Origin: Clostridiaceae bacterium
Lineage (GTDB): Bacteria > Bacillota > Clostridia > Oscillospirales > Acutalibacteraceae
DNA: 35,481 bases
Assembly: GCA_904501705.1 (NCBI GenBank)
Contig: CAJGCA010000009.1
Span: forward strand, 1 to 35,481
Direction: 5' to 3'
Shown here: piece after piece, positions 17,372 to 25,538 of the stretch
Position numbering within the stretch: the stretch's first letter is position 1
How the letters are laid out: the number at the start of each line of letters is the position of its first letter
Translations under genes and position numbers: made by a program
Notes under the pieces: model-generated
Seen by the model: the letters and a program-made list of their open reading frames with translations, nothing else
Told to the model about the DNA's origin: nothing
Databases searched by the model: none

Positions 17372-19111
17372 TTACATAACTTCGGGAGCGTCGATTTTCA
17401 TCATCGCGAGGACGTTGTGCAGGGCAATGCGCACCGCATCGCACAGCGCTAGGCGGGCCATCATCAGATCCGTCTCAACACCCGATACGTGGCAGGCGTT
17501 GTAGAACTTGTGGAAGAGGGTAGCGAGCTCCAGTGCGTAGCGGGTGATGCCCGAGGGATCGTACGCTTTGGCACAGTCGACCACCGTCTTTTCCAGTGCG
17601 GACAGATGGCGGATAAGCTCGCGCTCCTCGGTGGCGGTGAGCAGCGCAAACTGCTTTGCGGTCGCCGCGGTGATCACCACTCCGTTTTCCTGCATCTTAC
17701 GGAAGATGGAGTGGATGCGCGCGTGAGCGTATTGTACGTAATAGACGGGATTGGACGAGCTCTGCTCGATCGCCAGACCGAGGTCAAATTCCATCTGGGT
17801 GTTTGCTTCACGCTGGTTAAAGAAGAAGCGGGCGGCATCCACCGGTACCTCGTCGAGCAGATCGCTCAGCTGAATGGCTTTGCCCGAACGCTTGGACATA
17901 CGCACGATCTCGCCGTCTCGCACCAAACGCACCAACTGCATCAGCACGACGTTCAGCTTATTACCGTCCATGCCGACAGCGTCCATCGCGCCTTTCATAC
18001 GGGCAACGTGGCCGTGGTGATCGGCGCCCCACACGTCGATAAGCGTGTCATACCCGCGCAGGAACTTGTTGCGGTGATAGGCAATATCGGCGGCAAAGTA
18101 GGTGGGGTTGCCGTTGGCACGCACCAACACCTCGTCCTTGATGCCTTCCTCTTCGCCGTCGCGGTTGAGATGCTTCTTCGGCTGATATTTTTCGCCGTAT
18201 TCGCCCGCCTTGTACCAAAGAGCGCCGTCCTTTTCGTAGGTGAGACCTTTTTCGGTGAGGATGTCGATGATTTCTTTCAGCTCGCCGTTGTTGTGCAGGG
18301 TGGACTCGGTGAACCAGCGGTCGTACACAATGCGGTATTTTGCCATATCCGCTTTCATTTTCTCGATGTTGAGCGGCAGAGCGTACTCGATGAGTGCACG
18401 GCGGCGTTCCTCGACACTGACGTTCACATATTTATCGCCGTGGATGGCGGAGAACGCCTCAGCGTGTACCTTGATATCGTCGCCGTGGTAGGCGTCCTCG
18501 GGCAGCTCAACCTGATCCTCACCAAGATGCAGTTGCATATACCGCACGTCCAGCGACAGGCCAAACTTCTCGATCTGGTTGCCCGCATCGTTGATGTAAA
18601 ATTCTCGCCACACCTCGTAGCCTGCGGCATCCAGTACGCTCGCAAGGCAGTCGCCGAGCGCACCGCCGCGGGCGTTACCCATGTGCATCGGGCCGGTGGG
18701 GTTAGCGGAGACGTATTCCACCATCACCTTCTGCCCCTCGCCGTAGTCGGCACGACCGAAATCGTCGCCCTTGGCGATGACCTCGGACACCACATCGCCG
18801 TAGTAGGCGGGGGAAAGGGTGAAGTTCATAAAGCCGGGTCCTGCGACCTCGAAGGATGCGAAATAGGTGTCCTCGGTGTTTAGGTGCGCGGCGATGGTGT
18901 CCGCGATCTTACGGGGCGCTGCGCGGAATGCGCGGGCGGAAACCATCGCGATGTTGGCGGCGAGATCGCCGTTCTTGCGGTCAGCGGGGATTTCGATGAT
19001 ATAATCCGGCAGCGGCTCGTTCGGCAGTTCGCCTGCCTCGACAGCTGCCTTGACAGCAGCCGCGAGCATCTGACGAAGTTGTTCTTCCGTGGTTTTTACG
19101 ATGTTAGGCAT
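17372..19111 (-). CDS. argS: Arginyl-tRNA synthetase
   Basis: A 579-residue class I aminoacyl-tRNA synthetase charging tRNA-Arg. The N-terminal Add-1 domain (about 1-110) recognises the tRNA D-loop. The HIGH motif is HMGN (143-146, within SANPTGPMHMGNARG), and the KMSKS counterpart is MSKRS (in IVRMSKRSGK). The C-terminal helical anticodon-binding domain ends in DAPEVM. The start is ATG 19111 behind GGGAGGATAATAACC; a longer reading to 19261 would run through the upstream gene. It overlaps the end of the DUF1934 gene by eight bases. Confidence 0.95.
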   Translation of the reverse strand: MPNIVKTTEEQLRQMLAAAVKAAVEAGELPNEPLPDYIIEIPADRKNGDLAANIAMVSARAFRAAPRKIADTIAAHLNTEDTYFASFEVAGPGFMNFTLSPAYYGDVVSEVIAKGDDFGRADYGEGQKVMVEYVSANPTGPMHMGNARGGALGDCLASVLDAAGYEVWREFYINDAGNQIEKFGLSLDVRYMQLHLGEDQVELPEDAYHGDDIKVHAEAFSAIHGDKYVNVSVEERRRALIEYALPLNIEKMKADMAKYRIVYDRWFTESTLHNNGELKEIIDILTEKGLTYEKDGALWYKAGEYGEKYQPKKHLNRDGEEEGIKDEVLVRANGNPTYFAADIAYHRNKFLRGYDTLIDVWGADHHGHVARMKGAMDAVGMDGNKLNVVLMQLVRLVRDGEIVRMSKRSGKAIQLSDLLDEVPVDAARFFFNQREANTQMEFDLGLAIEQSSSNPVYYVQYAHARIHSIFRKMQENGVVITAATAKQFALLTATEERELIRHLSALEKTVVDCAKAYDPSGITRYALELATLFHKFYNACHVSGVETDLMMARLALCDAVRIALHNVLAMMKIDAPEVM

Positions 19112-19529
19112 GGTTATTATCCTCCCGAATGGTGATGTGAACGGTATGCTCGGAGTTAATGCTTCCGTTAAAGCCGAGCGTATAAGCAAAGTAGAGTTGC
19201 CCGCCGACGGATGACAGGTCGTATTCCAGTGCCGTGGCGTAGGTGCCGAGATCAATCGCACCGTAGGGGGTGTTATAATTGCTGTGGTGTCGTCGGTGCT
19301 TCTCTAACACAAGGAAGCTCGCATTCGAGCCCGTGCGCTCGAGGATCACCTTGTCCTTGGATACGTGCACCGTGGTTGCCGTACCCTCCATACCGGTGGC
19401 TTCGCTCTCTTTATAGTGAATGTCCCAGCCACCGGCAGTGTTTTCGAGCGTGCCCTCGGTGGTTAGTTCGACTGTGTCGGTCTGATCATCGACCTTTTGC
19501 GTGCCGACGATCGTAATGATTGCTTGCAT
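19104..19529 (-). CDS. DUF1934 family protein (YwiB-like)
   Basis: A 141-residue beta-rich, lipocalin-like protein of the DUF1934/YwiB family, with the recognisable DTVELTTEGTLENTAGGWDIHYKES start and a terminal block of alternating beta strands (LYFAYTLGFNGSI). The function is unknown. YwiB is also found next to argS in Bacillus, so the pairing here is conserved context. The ribosome binding site is AGAAAGGC, and the gene's end overlaps the argS start. No signal peptide or membrane segment is seen, so it is likely cytosolic. Confidence 0.8.
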   Translation of the reverse strand: MQAIITIVGTQKVDDQTDTVELTTEGTLENTAGGWDIHYKESEATGMEGTATTVHVSKDKVILERTGSNASFLVLEKHRRHHSNYNTPYGAIDLGTYATALEYDLSSVGGQLYFAYTLGFNGSINSEHTVHITIREDNNHA

Positions 19530-19544
19530 TAGGGTTCAGCCTTT

Positions 19545-20348
19545 CTAAGTTAGTGATATACTTTCGACTTCCTCGCTCACCGAGCGACCAAGAAAGATCT
19601 CCGCTGTGCGTGTAAAGCCATCGGGACGATCGGAGACGAAGAAGCGACACTGTCCCTCCTTGTTATTCGCGAGCGCGTTATGCTCGGCCAGTACGGCAGC
19701 GCAGTGGATGGCGGTCTCGCGGCCGGAGTCGATGAGGGTAACGCCGTCGCCGAGCTCCGCTTGAATAGTGGGGGCGAGCAGTGGGAAATGGGTGCAGCCG
19801 AGGATTAACGTATCCACACCTGCGGCCTTGATCGGAGCCATATAGCGTCGCACCATCGCGATCGCCACGTCGTCCGCGGGGTCGATCCAGCCCGCTTCAA
19901 CGAGCGACACGAACATCGGGCAGGCCTCTGCGGTGACGAAGACGGTCTCGTCGAGCGCTAATATCGCCTTCTCAAAGGAGCGGCTGCGAACGGTTGCCGC
20001 CGTACCGATGATGCCGATGCGCTTGTTACGGGTTGCGCTGACGGCCGCCTTGGCGGTAGCCTCGACCACGCCGATTGCGGGGACGGGCAGTGAGCGCAGG
20101 ATGTCGAGAGCGACCGAGCTGACGGTTCCGCAAGCAGCAATGATGAATTTTACATCGCGATCGAGCAGCAGTTGGCAATCCTCGCGCGCATAGCGACGGA
20201 TGGTTTCTTCACTGCGCGTGCCGTAGGGTACGCGGCCGGTATCGCCGAAATAGACGATATCCTCGTGCGGCAACAGCTCCTGCAGTCGACGCACGGCGGT
20301 TAAGCCGCCAAGGCCAGAGTCGAACACACCGATGGGACGGTTATCCAT
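19545..20348 (-). CDS. murI: Glutamate racemase
   Basis: A 267-residue racemase making D-glutamate for peptidoglycan. Family blocks: IGVFDSGLGGLTAVRRL, YFGDTGRVPYGTRS, the first catalytic cysteine C73 (IIAACGTVSS) and the second C185 (LILGCTHFPLL). The usual ACNT around the first cysteine is ACGT here: the conserved Asn after the Cys is Gly74. Start ATG 20348 behind AAAGGAGCG, preferred over upstream codons. It heads a minus-strand unit with DUF1934 and argS, divergent from the CPBP protease gene. Confidence 0.92.
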   Translation of the reverse strand: MDNRPIGVFDSGLGGLTAVRRLQELLPHEDIVYFGDTGRVPYGTRSEETIRRYAREDCQLLLDRDVKFIIAACGTVSSVALDILRSLPVPAIGVVEATAKAAVSATRNKRIGIIGTAATVRSRSFEKAILALDETVFVTAEACPMFVSLVEAGWIDPADDVAIAMVRRYMAPIKAAGVDTLILGCTHFPLLAPTIQAELGDGVTLIDSGRETAIHCAAVLAEHNALANNKEGQCRFFVSDRPDGFTRTAEIFLGRSVSEEVESISLT

Positions 20349-20382
20349 ACGCTCGCTCCTTTCATGTTTGCATACTTTATTA

Positions 20383-20411
20383 ATCATATCACATTCTACT
20401 GAATAGTGCAA
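20383..20411 (-). promoter_or_regulatory. Promoter of murI
   Basis: On the minus strand: -35 TTGCAC (20411-20406), 17-base spacer, -10 TATGAT (20388-20383). It drives murI-DUF1934-argS and faces away from the CPBP promoter. Confidence 0.75.
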
Positions 20412-20434
20412 TCAAAAAATTCACAATTTCTCAC

Positions 20435-20463
20435 TGTACATAGCAGAAAAAATGTGCTATACT
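20435..20463 (+). promoter_or_regulatory. Promoter of the CPBP protease-tadA-glycosyltransferase unit
   Basis: -35 TGTACA (20435-20440), 17-base spacer, -10 TATACT (20458-20463). The predicted start near 20470 is about 25 bases before the GTG start codon, leaving just room for the AAAGGAGG ribosome binding site. Confidence 0.7.
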
Positions 20464-20494
20464 ATGCGTGAGATTCGCGAAAGGAGGATGGCGT

Positions 20495-21457
20495 GTGCAA
20501 AGCTTCTATGAGCCGATTTCTCCACAGCTGTGGGAGAGACATTGTCTGCGTAATGATGCCGGCTACATCGGCATGATGATGCTTGCATTAGAGGGTACAA
20601 TGTTTGTCCTCGGGATCCTGTTTCAGTTTGTTGTGCGTGTGTTTTCGCCGGATCTGCCGTCCTTTCTGCTTATTTATGCCGGTATCTATGCCACTGGGAT
20701 GTCGCTTCCCGCGGTCGTGATCTCGTTGATTACCAAACGGCGGCATTTTCCGCTATCTCCGTCGCGGTCAATGCGACCGTCTGATGCGTTTTTTGGAATC
20801 CTTGCTGCCGTGGGTATTTGCATGACTGCGAATATTGCGGTCAACTACATTCTGCTTTTCTTTGAATCGGTCGGCGTGCCGGAGCCTGAGATGCCCGATT
20901 ATCTGCAGCCGACACCAACCAGCCTGCTGATCAATTTGTTTGTGTTTGCCGTGCTACCTTCGTTGTTGGAGGAACTGGTATTTCGAGGCTATGTGTTGCG
21001 CGCTTTGCGACCGTACGGCGACTGGTTTGCGGTTATCGTGTCGGCGTTGCTGTTCGGGCTGATGCACGGCAACATCGCGCAGATTCCATTTGCGTTGATC
21101 GTCGGTATTGCCTTGGGGTGGCTGTATGTTATGACAGACAACATCTGGATACCTGTCGCTGTACATCTAATTAACAATGGCTTTTCGCTTCTCTTGCAGT
21201 ATTGCACAATCGGGATGGACAACACCGAGGTTGGCATGGTCAATGGGTTTGTGATCCTTACGTTGATCGTTATTGGCGCGCTGTGTCTAGCGATGCTGGT
21301 TGTCCGTCGTAGTGCTTTGCTGCGTCGATTGAAGCGAAAGTCCTCTTTGTCGGTCGGTGCAAGAACGGGAGTATTACTGTCGTCACCGCAGTTTGTGCTC
21401 TGCTTGGTGGCGTTTACGGTGTTGACGATTGCAGATGTTATAGGGAGTATGGGTTAA
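20495..21457 (+). CDS. CPBP family intramembrane metalloprotease (CAAX/Abi type)
   Basis: A 320-residue polytopic membrane protein with the CPBP/Abi signature. The EExxxR motif E159-E160...R164 (LEELVFRGYVLRAL) is followed by FGLMHGN and VAVHLINN, which supply the metal-binding histidines. About eight hydrophobic segments are visible. Family members cleave within or near the membrane or act in peptide maturation/immunity; the substrate is unknown. The start is GTG 20495 behind AAAGGAGG; the GTG at 20468 lies at the transcription start and upstream of this site. The stop abuts the tadA ATG, so the two are co-translated. Confidence 0.85.
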   Translation: MQSFYEPISPQLWERHCLRNDAGYIGMMMLALEGTMFVLGILFQFVVRVFSPDLPSFLLIYAGIYATGMSLPAVVISLITKRRHFPLSPSRSMRPSDAFFGILAAVGICMTANIAVNYILLFFESVGVPEPEMPDYLQPTPTSLLINLFVFAVLPSLLEELVFRGYVLRALRPYGDWFAVIVSALLFGLMHGNIAQIPFALIVGIALGWLYVMTDNIWIPVAVHLINNGFSLLLQYCTIGMDNTEVGMVNGFVILTLIVIGALCLAMLVVRRSALLRRLKRKSSLSVGARTGVLLSSPQFVLCLVAFTVLTIADVIGSMG

Positions 21458-21910
21458 ATGGACGAACAGTTTATGCGCATCGCCTTAATGCTGGCACAAG
21501 AGGCGGCTGACGAGGGCGAGGTGCCTGTCGGTGCTGTGGTTGTCAAAGGTGAAGAGGTCATTGGAAGAGGCCGTAATCGCCGTGAGCTTGGCAAAAACGC
21601 GCTCGCGCACGCGGAGATTGAAGCGATCAACGAGGCGTGCCGTGCGCTCGGCGGCTGGCGATTGTCGGGCTGTCGGCTATATGTTACGCTCGAACCGTGC
21701 CCGATGTGCGCGGGCGCAATTATTAACGCGCGCATCGACGAGGTGATCTATGGCACAATTGACCCGAAGGCGGGTTCCTGCCACTCGTTAGTCGATTTGT
21801 TTGCGTTACCGTATAACCATAAGCCGATTTGCCGCTTCGGCGTGTTGGAGGAAGAGTGCTGCAAGGTGCTGAAGGACTTTTTTCGTACGTTGCGTGTAAG
21901 AAAAGGTTGA
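21458..21910 (+). CDS. tadA: tRNA-specific adenosine deaminase
   Basis: A 150-residue zinc deaminase that converts the wobble adenosine of tRNA-Arg(ACG) to inosine. The zinc site and catalytic glutamate are H51-A-E53 (LAHAEIEAI) and PCPMC with C81 and C84. The N-terminal MRIALMLAQEAADEGEVPVG is characteristic. The ATG follows the previous stop directly (TAAATG). The C-terminus (FFRTLRVRKG) is typical. It is an essential gene in most bacteria. Confidence 0.95.
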   Translation: MDEQFMRIALMLAQEAADEGEVPVGAVVVKGEEVIGRGRNRRELGKNALAHAEIEAINEACRALGGWRLSGCRLYVTLEPCPMCAGAIINARIDEVIYGTIDPKAGSCHSLVDLFALPYNHKPICRFGVLEEECCKVLKDFFRTLRVRKG

Positions 21911-21930
21911 TTTTCGTCAGGAGGAAGTTT

Positions 21931-23031
21931 ATGCGCTTTCTGATTTTGTCGGCAAACACAGGCGGCGGTCACAATGCTGCCGCTTATGCCATTCAGGAGG
22001 AATTGAATAGACAAGGCATCGAGTCGGATATCGAGGATTGTCTGGGCTTTATTTCCGAGAAGACATCGGATTTTATCAGTTGGGGACATTCCTATCTTTA
22101 CAAGCATATGCCACGGGTGTTTGGTCACGCTTATCGTTTGGAAGAACAGCATTCTTCGCAGCTTATTTATGATAGTATTGCACTTGGTGCGGCGAAGTAT
22201 CACGCTTTTATTACCGAGCGGGATTATCAGGCTGTGATATGCGTGCACGTGTTCTCCAGCACACTGGTGACGGAGGAGCAGCGCCGCTTTGGTAAGAGCT
22301 TACCGCATTTTTTTGTCGCGACGGATTATACCTGCAGTCCCGGTGGGGGAGATGCCGAGGCAGATGCTTGGTTGATTCCTGATGCGGGGTTGACGGAGGA
22401 ATTCGTGCAATGCGGCGCGCCTCGTGGGCGGGTGTTTGCTACCGGTATTCCCATTCGTCGTGCGTTCACGGACAGACTTGATAAGACTCAGGCGCGCGAA
22501 GAGCTTGGTCTGCCGTCCGATGGCCGTATTGTGCTGATGTGCTGCGGCAGCATCGGGTGCGGGAAGATGAATCGCATCGTTCCGGATTTTGCGCGAGCGT
22601 TGCCGTCGGACTGTACGCTGGTCGTCATTTGCGGTAACAACGAAAAACTTTATGATCAGCTGCTGGAAGATGCTACTCCTCGCGTTGTGCCGGTTGGCTT
22701 TACCGACAAGATTACGAAATATATGATGGCGGCGGACGTGTGCCTTAGCAAACCGGGCGGCCTTTCGACGACGGAATTGTTGGCGGTCGGCGTGCCGTCT
22801 GTGCTCGTTTTAGTGGTACCTGGTTGTGAGAGTCGCAATATGGCTTTCATCACCGCTAAGGGTCTTGCGATCGGAACAGAGGATTGGGAAACTGCAGTCG
22901 AGCGAGCTTTGACGTTACTTAATGACTCCGCAGAGATTAGTGAAATGCGCCGTAAGTTGCAAAAATATAATGCGGGGCACGGCGCGGAAAACATCGTAAA
23001 TTTCATCAAAAATGCCATCAGAAATGAATGA
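21931..23031 (+). CDS. MGDG-synthase-like glycosyltransferase (glycolipid synthase)
   Basis: A 366-residue GT-B glycosyltransferase of the plant-MGDG-synthase/UgtP group. The N-terminal SANTGGGHNAAA loop defines the family, with a C-terminal nucleotide-sugar site (CLSKPGGLSTTELLAVGVPSVL). Relatives glycosylate diacylglycerol to give membrane glycolipids and lipoteichoic-acid anchors. No signal peptide is present; the enzyme is probably peripheral on the cytosolic membrane face. The start is ATG 21931 behind CAGGAGGAAG; longer readings overlap tadA and are rejected. The donor (UDP-glucose or UDP-galactose) is not decidable from sequence. A terminator follows 12 bases after the stop. Confidence 0.85.
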   Translation: MRFLILSANTGGGHNAAAYAIQEELNRQGIESDIEDCLGFISEKTSDFISWGHSYLYKHMPRVFGHAYRLEEQHSSQLIYDSIALGAAKYHAFITERDYQAVICVHVFSSTLVTEEQRRFGKSLPHFFVATDYTCSPGGGDAEADAWLIPDAGLTEEFVQCGAPRGRVFATGIPIRRAFTDRLDKTQAREELGLPSDGRIVLMCCGSIGCGKMNRIVPDFARALPSDCTLVVICGNNEKLYDQLLEDATPRVVPVGFTDKITKYMMAADVCLSKPGGLSTTELLAVGVPSVLVLVVPGCESRNMAFITAKGLAIGTEDWETAVERALTLLNDSAEISEMRRKLQKYNAGHGAENIVNFIKNAIRNE

Positions 23032-23042
23032 GCAAAAATAAT

Positions 23043-23080
23043 CACAGCCCTCAGCCGATCCTCGGCAGAGGGCTGTGTCT
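23043..23080. terminator. Bidirectional terminator between the glycosyltransferase and the deoR-type gene
   Basis: CACAGCCCTC (23043-23052) pairs with GAGGGCTGTG (23068-23077). Inside, GCCGA (23054-23058) pairs with TCGGC (23062-23066) around TCC, with one A-A mismatch. T-rich tails lie on both sides (TCTTTGTTG to the right, ATTATTTTTG on the other strand). Confidence 0.88.
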
Positions 23081-23135
23081 TTGTTGTGGGTGGAAGAAAT
23101 TTTTGGTACTACATCTAGTGTCGGTTAAATTTTTC

Positions 23136-23861
23136 TCAGCGCTGATATTCCGTTGGCAACTGTCCATTTGTGATTATTTTGTGTACGGAGTCGAGCGGCC
23201 CGACCTTGCAGAAATAGCGTTTACCGAGCTTGCTGCTGTCGCACATGAGGATTACGTGGCGTGCATTCTGGATATACACGCGCTTAAGACTAGCCTCGCT
23301 CTCGTCCGCATCGGTTATGCCGACCTCGGTCTCAATGCCGCGGCAGGAGATAAAAGCGATGTCGGCGTTAAAGTTGCGTACAAACTCGAGCGCTTGGTTG
23401 CCGGTGAAGGACATCGCGTTTTCGCGCAGGCGTCCGCCGGTCGAATAGACCTCGACACCGCCAAATTCCGCTAAAATACTGGCGGTTTTCAATCCGTTTG
23501 TGATCACGCGTAGATTTTGAAAGCCATTGAGACGCCGCGCAAGGTGGCATACCGTGCTGCTGGCATCCATAAACAGGGTCTGACCGTCCTTAATGAGGGA
23601 TAGGGCCTTTTGCGCGAGCTGCTCTTTCGCAGCGGCGTTTTCGTTCTCGCGCAAAGTGAGAGGGAAGTCGTGTGTGTTGTTGTCAATGTGAACGGCACCG
23701 CCGTGTGTGCGACGGATCAGCCCGCTATTTTCGAGGATCTGAAGATCGCGGCGGATGGTCGCTCCGCTTGAGTATAATGTGGCACATAATTCATCCACGG
23801 TAGCGGCATGTTTAGCGCTTAGAATTTCTAAAATGCAGTTGCGTCGTTCCAAAGGAAGCAT
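23136..23861 (-). CDS. DeoR/GlpR-family transcriptional regulator
   Basis: A 241-residue regulator with an N-terminal winged helix-turn-helix (residues 1-57) bearing the family signature RRDLQILENSGLIRRTHGGA. A C-terminal DeoR sensor domain (about 75-230) binds phosphorylated sugars in known members (FMDASSTVCHLA, ITNGLKTA, DADESEASLKR). The ATG follows AGGAGGGG. It is transcribed divergently from the rhamnulokinase gene across an AT-rich region, so it is the likely repressor of the whole sugar/microcompartment operon, perhaps released by rhamnulose- or fuculose-1-phosphate, or DHAP; the effector is inference. DeoR control fits a pathway whose first step is a kinase. Confidence 0.9.
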   Translation of the reverse strand: MLPLERRNCILEILSAKHAATVDELCATLYSSGATIRRDLQILENSGLIRRTHGGAVHIDNNTHDFPLTLRENENAAAKEQLAQKALSLIKDGQTLFMDASSTVCHLARRLNGFQNLRVITNGLKTASILAEFGGVEVYSTGGRLRENAMSFTGNQALEFVRNFNADIAFISCRGIETEVGITDADESEASLKRVYIQNARHVILMCDSSKLGKRYFCKVGPLDSVHKIITNGQLPTEYQR

Positions 23862-23890
23862 AAAACCCCTCCTATCAATGCTCGTTTTTG

Positions 23891-23919
23891 ATTATATATG
23901 ATTATTTGCAAAAAATCAA
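23891..23919 (-). promoter_or_regulatory. Promoter of the deoR-type regulator
   Basis: On the minus strand: -35 TTGATT (23919-23914), 17-base spacer, -10 TATAAT (23896-23891). The -35 box is half of an inverted repeat: TTGATT occurs on the plus strand at 23888-23893, overlapping the -10, so regulator binding here could autoregulate the gene. Confidence 0.65.
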
Positions 23920-23949
23920 GTGGCAATTTATCTATTTTCGCGCCAATTA

Positions 23950-23978
23950 TAGACGAATAGAAGATTTTGTTATATAAT
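23950..23978 (+). promoter_or_regulatory. Promoter of the rhamnulokinase/microcompartment operon
   Basis: -35 TAGACG (23950-23955, 4 of 6 consensus), 17-base spacer, perfect -10 TATAAT (23973-23978). The start of transcription would be near 23985. A weak -35 suggests dependence on regulation. Confidence 0.6.
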
Positions 23979-23997
23979 GACGATGATAAAAGGATTA

Positions 23998-24016
23998 ATA
24001 GGCGAATTATGCCTAT
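23998..24016 (+). promoter_or_regulatory. Inverted repeat at the start of the operon leader (candidate operator)
   Basis: ATAGGC (23998-24003) and GCCTAT (24011-24016) form a perfect six-base inverted repeat with a seven-base AT-rich centre. It lies about 13 bases past the predicted transcription start, a common repressor position; CCTATC recurs at 24020-24025. Confidence 0.45.
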
Positions 24017-24054
24017 CAGCCTATCAACCGAAACTGCAAAGGAGAGTACAGGAT

Positions 24055-25518
24055 TTGAGCAAGCGTATTCTGGCGTTCGACTTCGGCGCATCCAGCGGCC
24101 GCGCGATCCTCGGTACATACGACGGTGGGCGCATCCAAATGGAAGAGGTCCATCGCTTTTCCAACGATCCCGTTAATGTTGCGGGTGTATTCCATTGGGA
24201 CGTTCTTCGCCTATTTCACGAGATCAAGCAAGGCATCACCAAGGCGGTGCATGTCGGCGGTTTTGACGCAATCGGCATTGACACTTGGGGCGTTGACTTC
24301 GGCTTGATCGATAAGAAGGGCCGTCTGATCAACAATCCTGTGCATTATCGCGACGTCCGCACGGTCGGGATGATGGAGAAGGTCTTTGAGACCATCCCTA
24401 AGGATGAACTGTACGGTCGCACGGGTATCCAGTTTGCGGCGTTCAACACCATTTTTCAGCTCGCTTACCTGCAGCAGAACGAGCCGGAGATACTCGCGCA
24501 GGCAGATAAGATGTTGCTTATGCCTGATCTGTTTGCTTATCTGCTCACGGGCATGATGCGTGCGGAATACACCAATGTTTCCACCACGCAGTGCCTTGAT
24601 CCCATCACCGGCGACTGGGCGTACGATCTGCTGGATCGTCTGCAGATCCCGCGCCGTCTGTTCCCGCCGATCATTGATGCGGGCGAGACTTACGGCTTAC
24701 TGTCGGATGCCATCTGCGAGGAGCTCGGCGCCCCGAAGGTGCCGGTCATCGCTGTGGCAACCCATGACACCGGTTCGGCAGTCGTGTCCGTTCCGTCGTC
24801 AGAGAAGGATTTTATCTTCATCAGCTGCGGCACTTGGTCGCTGTTCGGCACCGAGCTTGCAAAACCGGTGATCAACGAGACCTCCTTTAAGTTTAACGTC
24901 ACCAACGAGGGCGGCTACGGTCGCACTACTCGTTTCCTCAAGAACATTATGGGTCTGTGGCTCATTCAGGAGTCCCGTCGTCAGTGGATCCGTGAGGGCT
25001 TCGACGTGTCCTACGGCGATCTGGAGAAGGAAGCGCTCGCCTGCGAGCCTTTCCGTTGCTTCATCAACCCTGATGCCGACGATTTCGTTGCCCCCGGCAA
25101 CCTGCCGAAGCGCGTGCAGGAATTCTGCCGTCGAACCGGTCAGTATGTGCCGCAGAACCGCGGCGAGATCATGCGCTGCATCTATGAGAGTTTGGCAATG
25201 AAATATCGCTACACCTTCCGAGCCATCCACGAAGTCATGGGTCTTGACTACAAGACTATCCATATGATCGGCGGCGGCACGAAGGATCGTCTGCTGTGCC
25301 AGATGACGGCGGATGCCTGTAACACCCACGTGATTGCGGGTCCGATCGAGGCGACCGCTACCGGCAACATCGCCGTCCAGCTGCTCGCGCTCGGTGAGCT
25401 GAAGGATCTGACAGAGGCGCGCAAGATCATCGCGTTGTCGGAGGATCCCAAGTTCTACGAGCCGCAGAACGCTACCGCGTACGACGATGCATACAGCCGC
25501 TTTGAAGCGTTGTTATGA
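24055..25518 (+). CDS. rhaB: Rhamnulokinase (FGGY carbohydrate kinase)
   Basis: A 487-residue FGGY-family kinase with RhaB-type sequence. It shows FDFGASSGRAILG at the N-terminus, GIDTWGVDFGLIDKKG in the sugar-binding region, ATHDTGSAV with the catalytic Asp region, and the ATP-site blocks SCGTWSLFG and IHMIGGGTKDRLL. It phosphorylates L-rhamnulose (or a related 6-deoxy-ketose such as L-fuculose) at O1. The start is TTG 24055 behind AAAGGAGAG; the ATG at 23977 overlaps the -10 box. First gene of the operon; no encapsulation helix is seen, so it acts in the cytosol. In such loci one kinase may serve both rhamnose and fucose. Confidence 0.9.
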   Translation: MSKRILAFDFGASSGRAILGTYDGGRIQMEEVHRFSNDPVNVAGVFHWDVLRLFHEIKQGITKAVHVGGFDAIGIDTWGVDFGLIDKKGRLINNPVHYRDVRTVGMMEKVFETIPKDELYGRTGIQFAAFNTIFQLAYLQQNEPEILAQADKMLLMPDLFAYLLTGMMRAEYTNVSTTQCLDPITGDWAYDLLDRLQIPRRLFPPIIDAGETYGLLSDAICEELGAPKVPVIAVATHDTGSAVVSVPSSEKDFIFISCGTWSLFGTELAKPVINETSFKFNVTNEGGYGRTTRFLKNIMGLWLIQESRRQWIREGFDVSYGDLEKEALACEPFRCFINPDADDFVAPGNLPKRVQEFCRRTGQYVPQNRGEIMRCIYESLAMKYRYTFRAIHEVMGLDYKTIHMIGGGTKDRLLCQMTADACNTHVIAGPIEATATGNIAVQLLALGELKDLTEARKIIALSEDPKFYEPQNATAYDDAYSRFEALL

Positions 25519-25538
25519 GTTTCGAGAGGAGGATGTCA

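Noticed and set aside
17489..18883. A 464-codon plus-strand open frame
   Set aside because: Antisense to argS, which is intact with its synthetase motifs.
20495..23031. A defence or peptide-maturation island based on the CPBP protease
   Set aside because: Neighbours are housekeeping (tadA) and a glycolipid synthase; no toxin, bacteriocin or immunity partner is seen.
23028..23474. A 148-codon plus-strand open frame after the glycosyltransferase
   Set aside because: It begins inside the terminator region and runs antisense to the deoR-type gene; no domain is visible.
23977..24054. N-terminal extension of the rhamnulokinase from the ATG at 23977
   Set aside because: That ATG overlaps the -10 box, and the family N-terminus starts at the TTG at 24055 behind AAAGGAG.
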